In this document: one piece after another, positions 47,684 to 55,091 of the stretch
Position numbering within the stretch: the stretch's first letter is position 1
Layout: every line of letters starts with the position of its first letter
Made by a program: the position numbers and the translations under genes
The notes under the pieces: generated by a model
Databases searched by the model: none
What the model was told of the DNA's origin: nothing
What the model saw: only the letters and a program-made list of their open reading frames with translations
Assembly (NCBI RefSeq): GCF_002113375.1
Contig: NZ_NEHO01000002.1
Coordinates: forward strand, 124,001 to 188,000
Source: Pseudomonas sp. R37(2017)
GTDB lineage: Bacteria; Pseudomonadota; Gammaproteobacteria; Pseudomonadales; Pseudomonadaceae
Reading direction: 5' to 3'
Length of the DNA stretch: 64,000 bases

Positions 47684-50554
47684 ATGACCCTCAGCTTCGA
47701 CCTGTCGGGCCCCACTGTGGAGCCACGGGTGATCCGTAAACAGTACGCCATGGAAATGGCGGTCGAACGCACGCGCCTGTTGTATCAAGGCTCGCTGCTG
47801 CCCACGTTGTTCATGCTGATCAATGGCCTGGTCTGTGCCGGTTTGCTCTGGAGCCCGCAGCGCTATTTCCTGGTCAGCGTCTGGCTGGTGTGGTTGTTGT
47901 CTTTGGTGGCGTTGCGGGTGATTCAGGTCGCAGCCTTCGATTCGGCCATTCCCAATCGTCAGGCCCATCCCGTTTGGCGGCGGATGTTCTGGCTGGGCTC
48001 GGGCCTCACCGGTCTGACCCTGGCCGGTGCCGGCATCGCCCTGTCTCCCGCCGACAACTTCATCCAGCAAGCCTGGGTCTTCGGCCTCATCGGTGCCGCG
48101 GCGCTCTCGGCCAGCGTGGCTTATGCGGTCAGTTTGCCGGCCTTTCTGTCGTTTACCTTGCCCTGCCTGCTGCCGGCCATTGCCTATATGTTTTGGGGAG
48201 GAGACGAACAGCAGCACGGTTGGGGCTGGTTCGGGCTGATCCTGCTCGGTGCATTGAGCGTGGTTGCCTGGCAGGTCAACCGACTGATCGATCGGGGCTT
48301 GTTGCGTCGCTTCCAGAACCAGGCACTGATCGAGCATTTGCAGCAGGCGCAAAACCGCAGTGATCAGCTCAATCAAAAGCTGGCCAAGGAGATTGAACAG
48401 CGCCGGCGTGCCGAAAACGATTTGCGAGAGATACAGGTCGACCTGGAAAACCGTGTTGCTCAACGCAGCCTCGAACTGGACGCCGCCAACCAGGCGCTGA
48501 GCAAGAGCGAGGCACGCCTGGCGCTGGCATTGAAGGCCAGTGAGCTGGGCTTGTGGGACTGGAATCTGCAAACCGACGAAGTCCATCACACGCAGATTCA
48601 GGAATTGTTCGGTCTGGAGCCGGAGCAGGTCACGGGAATTCTGCGTCATCTCAAGCCGCGCCTTCACCCCGAGGATCTTCCTGCGCTGAAAAGGGCCCTG
48701 GTCGAGCATTTGAAGGGCCGCACCGAGGACTATCAAATCGAGTATCGCGTGCGCCATGGCGACGGCCACTGGGTTTGGATCGAGGACCGTGGGCGTGCGG
48801 TCGAGCGTGCCGAAAACGGCCGGGTGATGCGCATGGTTGGCACTCGCCGCGACATCAGCGTCAGCAAAGGCCTGGAGGAGCAGCGGCAACTGGCGGCGAC
48901 CGTGTTCGAGGCGGCCAGTGAAGGGATCGTGATTTTCGATCCGAACTACGCCCTGCTCGCGATCAATCAAGCCTTCAGCCGGGTGACCGGTTATGACATC
49001 GAGGACATGATCGGACGCAATGTCGTCGAGCTGCCATGCAGTCGTGATGCGCGTCGGCATTACGCTGCAATACATCAGGCGCTGGAGCAGGAAGGCAGTT
49101 GGCAGGGCGAATTGGTGGAGACCCGCAAGAACGGGGAGATGTATCCACAATGGCTGCAACTGAATGCTGTGCGCGATAATCGAGGAAATGTAAGCCATAT
49201 TGTGGGCTTCTTCGCTGATCTGTCAGCTCGTCGAGAGTCCGAAGAGCGCATGCGCTACCTGACCCATCACGACGAGCTTACCGGCCTGGCCAACCGGGCG
49301 ATGTTTCGCGAACGCCTCAGCGAGGCTCATCAGCGAGTGCGACAAGGCGGGTATCGCAGCCTGGCATTGCTGCACATCAATCTCGATCGGTTCAAGCAAC
49401 TCAACGACAGCCTGGGGCATGAAGTCGCCGACCAGTTGTTGCAGAAAATGGCCCGGCGACTGGTCAATGCATTGCCTGAAGCAGACACCATTGCGCGCCT
49501 TTCCGGTGATGAGTTTGCCGTGCTGTTCAACGCCTATGGCAACCTTTCGAGCCTGGCCCGGGTGGCGACTCGTCTGGCAGGCAAGTTGCGTTTGCCGGTG
49601 ACCATAGACGGGCATGAGTTGGTGGTCAGTGCGTCGATGGGCATCAGCTTGTTGCCGGATAGCGCGCGGGAAATTTCCGCGTTGGTCAGTCAATCGAACA
49701 TGGCCATGCAGCACGCCAAACATTTGGGTGGCAACAACTTCCAGTTCTACACCGACAGCCTGCAAGCCAGCACACTGGAGCGTTTACACCTGGAAAACCA
49801 ACTGCGCAAAGCCATCGAAGAGCAGCAGTTGAAGGTGTTCTACCAACCCAAGTTGTGCCTCGCCACGGGCAAGCTGAATGCTGCCGAAGCGCTGGTGCGC
49901 TGGGATCATCCGACCATGGGGCGCGTGCCGCCGGGGGATTTCATCGGTCTGGCCGAAGAAACCGGATTGATCGGCCCGATCGGTGAGTTCGTGCTGCGCC
50001 AGGCCTGCTGGCAAGCCTGTGAGTGGCAACGACAGGGGCTCGAAGCAATTCGGGTATCGGTCAATCTGTCGGTGCATCAATTGCGCCAGGGCAAACTCGT
50101 CAGTCTGGTGCGCCAAGTGCTGGAGGAAACCGGGCTGGCGCCACGCTACCTGGAGCTTGAGCTTACTGAAAGTCAGTTGCTGGACAGCGTTGAGCACATC
50201 ATCACGACCTTCCAGCAGTTGCGTGATCTTGGGGTGAAACTGGCCATTGATGATTTCGGTACTGGCTACTCGTCCCTGAGCTACCTCAAGCGCATCCCGG
50301 TGGACTACGTGAAGATCGACCAGGCTTTTATCCGAGGATTGGGGGAAGGCACCGAGGATGCGGCGATCACGCGGGCTATCATCGCCATGGCTCATGGTTT
50401 GTCATTGAAGGTAGTGGCTGAAGGTGTGGAGCGAAGCGAGCAACTTGAGTTTCTCAAGAATGAACATTGCGATGAGGTTCAGGGCTACCTGATCAGTCGG
50501 CCGGTGGAGGCACAAGGCTTGGCAGGTCTGCTAAGAGAGCAGGACGTCGAATGA
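47684..50554 (+). CDS. Membrane GGDEF/EAL protein with two PAS domains
   Basis: A 956-residue cyclic-di-GMP signalling protein. An N-terminal block of about five membrane helices (residues 35-205) is followed by a coiled coil (about 220-275), two PAS domains (about 280-400 and 405-520), GGDEF (about 521-690) and EAL (about 710-956). The GGDEF active site reads SGDEF near residue 607. The EAL site is intact: EALVRW, ELTES, DDFGTGYSSL and VAEGVE with QGY. Phosphodiesterase activity is therefore likely, while cyclase activity is uncertain. I chose ATG 47684 (MTLSFDLSG); the frame is open 22 codons further upstream. Confidence 0.88.
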   Translation: MTLSFDLSGPTVEPRVIRKQYAMEMAVERTRLLYQGSLLPTLFMLINGLVCAGLLWSPQRYFLVSVWLVWLLSLVALRVIQVAAFDSAIPNRQAHPVWRRMFWLGSGLTGLTLAGAGIALSPADNFIQQAWVFGLIGAAALSASVAYAVSLPAFLSFTLPCLLPAIAYMFWGGDEQQHGWGWFGLILLGALSVVAWQVNRLIDRGLLRRFQNQALIEHLQQAQNRSDQLNQKLAKEIEQRRRAENDLREIQVDLENRVAQRSLELDAANQALSKSEARLALALKASELGLWDWNLQTDEVHHTQIQELFGLEPEQVTGILRHLKPRLHPEDLPALKRALVEHLKGRTEDYQIEYRVRHGDGHWVWIEDRGRAVERAENGRVMRMVGTRRDISVSKGLEEQRQLAATVFEAASEGIVIFDPNYALLAINQAFSRVTGYDIEDMIGRNVVELPCSRDARRHYAAIHQALEQEGSWQGELVETRKNGEMYPQWLQLNAVRDNRGNVSHIVGFFADLSARRESEERMRYLTHHDELTGLANRAMFRERLSEAHQRVRQGGYRSLALLHINLDRFKQLNDSLGHEVADQLLQKMARRLVNALPEADTIARLSGDEFAVLFNAYGNLSSLARVATRLAGKLRLPVTIDGHELVVSASMGISLLPDSAREISALVSQSNMAMQHAKHLGGNNFQFYTDSLQASTLERLHLENQLRKAIEEQQLKVFYQPKLCLATGKLNAAEALVRWDHPTMGRVPPGDFIGLAEETGLIGPIGEFVLRQACWQACEWQRQGLEAIRVSVNLSVHQLRQGKLVSLVRQVLEETGLAPRYLELELTESQLLDSVEHIITTFQQLRDLGVKLAIDDFGTGYSSLSYLKRIPVDYVKIDQAFIRGLGEGTEDAAITRAIIAMAHGLSLKVVAEGVERSEQLEFLKNEHCDEVQGYLISRPVEAQGLAGLLREQDVE

Positions 50555-50574
50555 ATCGTTATCGCAATGTCGTG

Positions 50575-50606
50575 CCTCCCGACGGTAATAGTTGCCCGTC
50601 GGGAGG
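50575..50606. terminator. Perfect hairpin after the GGDEF/EAL gene
   Basis: Arms CCTCCCGACGG (50575-50585) and CCGTCGGGAGG (50596-50606) with a 10-nt loop are located between two convergent stops. There is no T-run, so it may be a transcript-end or stability hairpin rather than a classical terminator. Confidence 0.55.
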
Positions 50607-50634
50607 TCCGGTAATACGTAAGGATTACAAGTTA

Positions 50635-50946
50635 TTAATCGGTTATTAGAATTTCATCAATGTAGTGCAATAATCCGCCGTTGTAAAAAATGCCAACGCT
50701 GGTTATGTCGTGGTTTCCAGGTATTTTATATTCTACAACTTTGTCTTTTAAAGCTGGCAGTGAAACACCATCGGCAGCTTCAAGAACCAGCTCCAGAGGC
50801 AAGAAGGGAGTGTCTTGTACCTGGCTTGGCACCAGCCTTGGCGTAATGCCGGAGTTGGCAACAGTTATTGTGCCAGACACTCTGAAAGAAGTGGCGCCTG
50901 GCATGCGGTCTATTTGCACCGTCCAGTTTTTCGTTTGAATGCTCAT
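50635..50946 (-). CDS. Small AT-rich orphan protein, function unknown
   Basis: A 103-residue protein (MSIQTKNWTVQIDRMPGATS) with no signal peptide and alternating hydrophobic residues suggesting an all-beta fold (FRVSGTITVANSGITP, LELVLEAADGVSLPAL). I do not recognise a family with confidence; similar short proteins occur scattered in pseudomonads. The gene and its upstream region are visibly AT-richer than the neighbours, which suggests transfer. The TTAACC-AAAGGGAAT stretch before the ATG contains AAGGG as a ribosome site. Confidence 0.65.
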   Translation of the reverse strand: MSIQTKNWTVQIDRMPGATSFRVSGTITVANSGITPRLVPSQVQDTPFLPLELVLEAADGVSLPALKDKVVEYKIPGNHDITSVGIFYNGGLLHYIDEILITD

Positions 50947-51291
50947 TGTATTTTATTCCCTTTGGTTAAGTTGCTTTGCTCCTGAGGAATTAATGTAGCA
51001 AGTTCAGCTCTGTCGTAGACGATATCTATCGGTTGATTATGTAAGTTTGTATTTTTATTTTTGTTAATTGATGGTTGCCTGAACTTTCAGTGGCTGGAGC
51101 GGAAGCTATCGTTTTCCTGTGGACTTGATCGATTGCCGGTTTGCATCTGTCGATGAGGGCTACATGAGGTGCTCATACCTGAAAACCGAGGGGTCCGGTA
51201 ACGCATTGAGCAGGAAAAAAAACGATTCATGTAGTATAACTACAAGCGTGCTACATCCCCGGCGCCTGCCAATAACAAAGAGTCCAGCCCC
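50947..51291. other. 345-bp AT-rich intergenic region
   Basis: It separates two divergent genes. The part next to the orphan gene (50947-51075) is strongly AT-rich with long T and A runs, unlike the rest of the window. The part next to the RpiR-type gene carries the palindrome at 51230. I see no gene or RNA that I can support. Confidence 0.5.
51230..51244. promoter_or_regulatory. HexR-type operator palindrome
   Basis: TGTAGTATAACTACA is a palindrome with arms TGTAGT/ACTACA and spacer ATA, 48 bp before the RpiR/HexR-type gene. It fits the TGTA-rich palindrome described for HexR in gammaproteobacteria, so autoregulation is likely. Confidence 0.55.
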
Positions 51292-52158
51292 TTGAACCTG
51301 CTGCAACACATCGCCCAGTCTCGCCACCTGTTACGCAAGTCGGAGCTCAAGGTCGCCGACCACGTGCTGCTCGATCCTGCGGTCGTGATGCACAGCTCCA
51401 TGGCCGACCTGGCCCACAGCGTGGGCATCAGTGAGCCGACCATCGTGCGTTTTTGCCGTGCCATCGGCTGTTCCGGCTTTCAGGACCTGAAGCTGAAGCT
51501 GGCCCAGAGCCTGGCGGCAGGTGCGAGTTTCGGCCAGTTTGCGATCCATGAGGATGATTCGGTCGCCGACTACAGCCTGAAAATCTTCGACACCACCCTG
51601 CATACGCTGATGGAGGTTCGCGAGAAACTCGACCCGCAGGAGCTGCAGCGGGCGGTGACGCTGATGTCCCAGGCCCAGCGAGTCGAGTTCTACGGCTTCG
51701 GCGCCTCGGGTGCGGTCGCGGCGGACGCGCAACACAAATTCTTCCGCTTGCTGCTCACCGCAGCCGCGTACTCCGACCCGCACATGCAGGCGATGTCAGC
51801 AGTGACATTGAAGCCAACTGACGTGGCCATCTGCATTTCCCAGTCGGGTCGCTCCAAGGACCTGCTGATCACCGCCAACCTGGTGCGCGAAAGCGGCGCC
51901 TCGTTGATCACCCTGTGCCCGAGTCAGACACCATTGGCCGAGCTGTCTACGGTCAATCTGGCGATCGATGTGCATGAAGACACTGAAATCTACACGCCGC
52001 TGACTTCGCGTATCGCCCACCTGGTGGTGATCGATGTGCTGGCGATGGGCGTGGCCATGGCGCGTGGCCCGAGCCTGGTCAATCACCTCAAGAGCGTCAA
52101 GCGCAGCCTGCGCAGCTTGCGCTTGTCGCCCAAGTCGGTGAAGGCGCTGGACGACTGA
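51292..52158 (+). CDS. MurR/RpiR-family regulator (HexR-like)
   Basis: A 288-residue regulator with an N-terminal RpiR helix-turn-helix (SELKVADHVLLDPAVVMHSS, GISEPTIVRFCRAIGCSGFQ) and a C-terminal SIS sugar-phosphate domain (VEFYGFGASGAVAADAQHKF, ISQSGRSKDLLITA). HexR proteins of this type respond to 2-keto-3-deoxy-6-phosphogluconate and control glucose catabolism. The start is TTG at 51292, which gives the conserved MNLLQHIAQSRHLLRKSE. No zwf, edd or gap gene is adjacent, so it may be a paralogue of the main HexR. The palindrome upstream suggests self-control. Confidence 0.85.
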   Translation: MNLLQHIAQSRHLLRKSELKVADHVLLDPAVVMHSSMADLAHSVGISEPTIVRFCRAIGCSGFQDLKLKLAQSLAAGASFGQFAIHEDDSVADYSLKIFDTTLHTLMEVREKLDPQELQRAVTLMSQAQRVEFYGFGASGAVAADAQHKFFRLLLTAAAYSDPHMQAMSAVTLKPTDVAICISQSGRSKDLLITANLVRESGASLITLCPSQTPLAELSTVNLAIDVHEDTEIYTPLTSRIAHLVVIDVLAMGVAMARGPSLVNHLKSVKRSLRSLRLSPKSVKALDD

Positions 52159-52185
52159 TGTCGTCGTAAGGTCGTTCCGACCTTA

Positions 52186-52250
52186 TTCGCGAGCAGGCTC
52201 GCTCCCACACTGGAATGTATTGCATATGTGGGAGCGAGCCTGCTCGCGAA
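52186..52250. repeat. REP pair downstream of the RpiR-type gene
   Basis: Exact inverted 24-bp arms (52186-52209 and 52227-52250), core GTGGGAGCGAGCCTGCTCG, 17-bp spacer. Confidence 0.9.
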
Positions 52251-52360
52251 GATGTCCTTGAATTCGATACAACATTCATCAGTCTGTAACGCCCGAGCCG
52301 CCAAACCGTCATCCCTCGCGCCTATCTTGAAACTCCCGTACTCGCCTTGGGAGACTCGAA

Positions 52361-52570
52361 ATGGCCATGCCCTACGAAGAACGCAACAGCGCTGTCAAAA
52401 CCCGTCGCCAGCAAGAAGATCAACGCCGCATGGAATTCCGTCGCGCCATTGAAGATCGCTGCGAACGTCGTCAGCTTCTGGCCGAGATTGGCGATTTCCC
52501 AGAACTGGAACTCAACTTCTGGCAGACGTCTCCCGTAGCTTCCCGTCGAAACGCTCAACCAGCGCGCTGA
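52361..52570 (+). CDS. PA3496-family small protein
   Basis: A 69-residue, highly charged protein. The central block KTRRQQEDQRRMEFRRAIED is characteristic of the small Pseudomonas family named after PA3496 (putative envelope integrity protein, from memory). GGGAG lies 7 bp before the ATG. Its last 59 bp overlap the 3' end of the convergent LysR gene. A frame change or extension of one of the two genes probably caused this. Confidence 0.75.
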   Translation: MAMPYEERNSAVKTRRQQEDQRRMEFRRAIEDRCERRQLLAEIGDFPELELNFWQTSPVASRRNAQPAR

Positions 52571-53474
52571 TCTGAATCCGTTCGCTACGGATAAACGCCA
52601 GGAAGGCGTGAGCCACCGGTGACAGGCGCTTTGCCTTGGCCTGCACCAGGCACCAGCTACGGAACAGCGGCAGCTCTTCGACCGGCAATTCGATCAGCCC
52701 GCCGGTCGCCAACTCAAGGTTCAGGGCGTGACGCGTCAGCAGCGCAACGCCCAGGCCTGCCAGCACACATTCTCGCTGAGCCTCTGCGGATGAGACTTCC
52801 TGAGTCTGGTTGAAGTGCACGCGCTTCTCTTTGAAGTATTCTTCGCAGGCAAGCCGCGTCCCGGAGCCCGGCTCGCGCAGCAGCAATGTGTAGGGCTCGA
52901 GGTCCTGCAGGCGCAGCGGCCCCATATGACACAGTGGGTGATCCGGTGGCGCCACGGCGACGATCGGGTTGTTCAGGAATGGCAGGAACTCCAGGCCCAT
53001 GTCTTGCGGAACCATGGACATGATCACCAGGTCGTCGCGGTTGTCCGACAGGCGCCGGATCACCTGGCCGCGATTGACCACCGTCAGTTGCAGGTTCACT
53101 TCCGGATGCTGGCGTTTGAAGGCGGCAAACAGATGCGGCACGAAATACTTGGCGCTGGATTCAATCGCCAGTTTCAGTTGCCCCTGCAACGAGCCCTGCA
53201 TGTCCGACAGCTGCATGTCGAGGTTTTCCAGGCGTCCGAAAATGTCCCGGCTGGCTCGCTGTAACGCTTCAGCCGCTTCGGTCATGTAGAGCTTTTTACC
53301 GACGTAATCGAACAAAGGCTGGCCAATCAGCTCCTCAAGTTGACGAATCTGCAGGCTGACGGCCGGTTGTGTGAGCGACATTTCGTCGGCTGCGCGGCTG
53401 TAGGAGCGCAAATCACAGACCTCGTTGAAAATCTGCAATTGCCGCAAAGTCATACGCATCAATGACTTACGCAT
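52512..53474 (-). CDS. LysR-family regulator of pyruvate carboxylase (PycR/CbbR-like)
   Basis: A 320-residue LysR protein. The helix-turn-helix is at about 8-66 (MTLRQLQIFNEVCDLRSYSR, SLTQPAVSLQIRQLEELIGQ), and the effector domain contains VVNRGQVIRRLSDNRDDLVI and LLREPGSGTRLACEEYF, close to CbbR/CysB-like regulators. It is divergent from the biotin-carboxylase/pyruvate-carboxylase pair and should control it, as PycR does in P. aeruginosa (from memory). ATG at 53474 is used; 53459 and 53453 are in-frame alternatives. Confidence 0.88.
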   Translation of the reverse strand: MRKSLMRMTLRQLQIFNEVCDLRSYSRAADEMSLTQPAVSLQIRQLEELIGQPLFDYVGKKLYMTEAAEALQRASRDIFGRLENLDMQLSDMQGSLQGQLKLAIESSAKYFVPHLFAAFKRQHPEVNLQLTVVNRGQVIRRLSDNRDDLVIMSMVPQDMGLEFLPFLNNPIVAVAPPDHPLCHMGPLRLQDLEPYTLLLREPGSGTRLACEEYFKEKRVHFNQTQEVSSAEAQRECVLAGLGVALLTRHALNLELATGGLIELPVEELPLFRSWCLVQAKAKRLSPVAHAFLAFIRSERIQISALVERFDGKLRETSARS

Positions 53475-53511
53475 TATCTGGGTGCTCTCGTCGCGGGCTG
53501 ATGCATTAACT

Positions 53512-53527
53512 ATAAGTCTTTACTTAT
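53512..53527. promoter_or_regulatory. Candidate LysR-regulator operator before pyruvate carboxylase
   Basis: ATAAGTCTTTACTTAT has exact 6-bp inverted arms (ATAAGT/ACTTAT) with a 4-bp spacer, 38 bp upstream of the LysR start and in the shared promoter with the carboxylase genes. Position and symmetry suit a LysR autoregulatory site. Confidence 0.5.
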
Positions 53528-53664
53528 GCGCGACCCAATTTTTATTCATTTTTGTTAATCCCTTGTGGGCGCTAGTGTGGGCCTGCGACTGAATTGAAAC
53601 ATTTGGTCACGCGTCGACCTGGTCTAGCAGGTCGTGGGTACCACCGGCTCAAGGGAACCTCCAA

Positions 53665-55080
53665 GTGATAAAAAAGATCCTGATCGCCAACCGTGGTGAG
53701 ATTGCCGTACGAATCGTGCGTGCCTGCGCCGAGATGGGCATCCGCTCGGTCGCGATCTATTCCGACGCCGACCGCCATGCCTTGCATGTCAAGCGTGCGG
53801 ATGAGGCCCACAGCATTGGTGCCGAGCCCCTGGCTGGTTACCTGAACCCGCGCAAGCTGGTTAACCTGGCTGTGGAAACCGGTTGCGATGCGTTGCACCC
53901 CGGCTACGGTTTCCTCTCGGAAAACGCCGAGTTGGCGGACATCTGCGCCGAACGCGGAATCAAATTCATCGGCCCGGCGGCAGAAGTCATTCGCCGCATG
54001 GGCGACAAGACCGAAGCCCGCCGCAGCATGATCAAGGCAGGCGTGCCGGTGACCCCGGGCACCGAAGGCAACGTGTCGGGCATCGAAGAAGCCCTGAGCG
54101 AAGGTGATCGCATCGGTTACCCGGTGATGCTCAAGGCCACTTCCGGTGGTGGCGGTCGCGGTATCCGTCGTTGCAACAGTCGTGAAGAACTCGAACAGGC
54201 TTTCCCGCGCGTGATTTCCGAGGCCACCAAGGCCTTCGGTTCGGCGGAAGTGTTCCTGGAAAAATGCATCGTCAACCCGAAACACATCGAAGCGCAGATT
54301 CTCGGCGACAGCTTTGGCAACGTGGTGCACCTGTTCGAGCGTGACTGCTCGATCCAACGCCGTAACCAGAAGCTGATCGAGATCGCCCCAAGCCCGCAAC
54401 TGACCCCGGAACAGCGCGCCTACATCGGCGACCTGTCGGTGCGCGCAGCCAAAGCCGTGGGTTACGAGAACGCCGGCACCGTGGAGTTCCTGCTCGCCGA
54501 GGGCGAGGTGTACTTCATGGAGATGAACACCCGGGTGCAGGTGGAACACACCATCACCGAAGAAATCACCGGCATCGACATTGTCCGCGAGCAGATCCGC
54601 ATCGCTTCCGGCCTGCCGCTTTCGGTGAAACAGGAAGACATCCACCACCGTGGTTTCGCCCTGCAATTCCGGATCAACGCCGAAGACCCGAAAAACAATT
54701 TCCTGCCGAGCTTCGGCAAGATCACCCGTTATTACGCGCCCGGCGGTCCCGGCGTACGTACCGATACGGCGATCTACACCGGTTACACCATTCCGCCGTT
54801 CTACGATTCCATGTGCCTGAAACTGGTGGTGTGGGCGCTGACCTGGGAAGAGGCGATGGACCGTGGCTTGCGTGCCCTCGACGACATGCGTGTGCAAGGG
54901 GTCAAGACCACCGCCGCGTATTACCAGGAAATCCTCCGTAACCCGGAATTCCGTAGCGGCCAGTTCAACACCAGCTTCGTTGAAAGCCACCCTGAACTGA
55001 CCAACTACTCGATCAAGCGCAAACCCGAAGAGCTGGCCCTGGCCATCGCCGCCGCCATCGCCGCCCACGCAGGCCTGTGA
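53665..55080 (+). CDS. pycA: Pyruvate carboxylase subunit A (biotin carboxylase)
   Basis: ATP-dependent biotin carboxylase subunit of a two-subunit pyruvate carboxylase that refills oxaloacetate. The 471 residues start at GTG (IKKILIANRGEIAVRIVRAC). The ATP-grasp domain shows KATSGGGGRGIRRCNS, EKCIVNPKHIEAQILGD and EMNTRVQVEHTITEEITG. The length matches the stand-alone subunit, longer than AccC (about 450). The biotinylated subunit gene follows 11 bp later. Confidence 0.93.
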   Translation: MIKKILIANRGEIAVRIVRACAEMGIRSVAIYSDADRHALHVKRADEAHSIGAEPLAGYLNPRKLVNLAVETGCDALHPGYGFLSENAELADICAERGIKFIGPAAEVIRRMGDKTEARRSMIKAGVPVTPGTEGNVSGIEEALSEGDRIGYPVMLKATSGGGGRGIRRCNSREELEQAFPRVISEATKAFGSAEVFLEKCIVNPKHIEAQILGDSFGNVVHLFERDCSIQRRNQKLIEIAPSPQLTPEQRAYIGDLSVRAAKAVGYENAGTVEFLLAEGEVYFMEMNTRVQVEHTITEEITGIDIVREQIRIASGLPLSVKQEDIHHRGFALQFRINAEDPKNNFLPSFGKITRYYAPGGPGVRTDTAIYTGYTIPPFYDSMCLKLVVWALTWEEAMDRGLRALDDMRVQGVKTTAAYYQEILRNPEFRSGQFNTSFVESHPELTNYSIKRKPEELALAIAAAIAAHAGL

Positions 55081-55091
55081 GGAATAGAACA

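Noticed and set aside
45136-47739. An 867-codon open frame on the plus strand opposite uvrD.
   Set aside because: It is antisense to a complete, motif-bearing helicase gene and its composition (rich in His, Gln, Val, Gly) is the usual shadow of GC-biased third codon positions.
47594-49198. A 534-codon minus-strand frame opposite the GGDEF/EAL gene.
   Set aside because: Low-complexity Gln/His/Arg-rich translation, antisense to a well-supported gene.
15302-52250. Repeated palindromes as CRISPR or insertion-sequence ends.
   Set aside because: They are dispersed inverted pairs without regular spacers, cas genes or transposase genes; they match REP elements.
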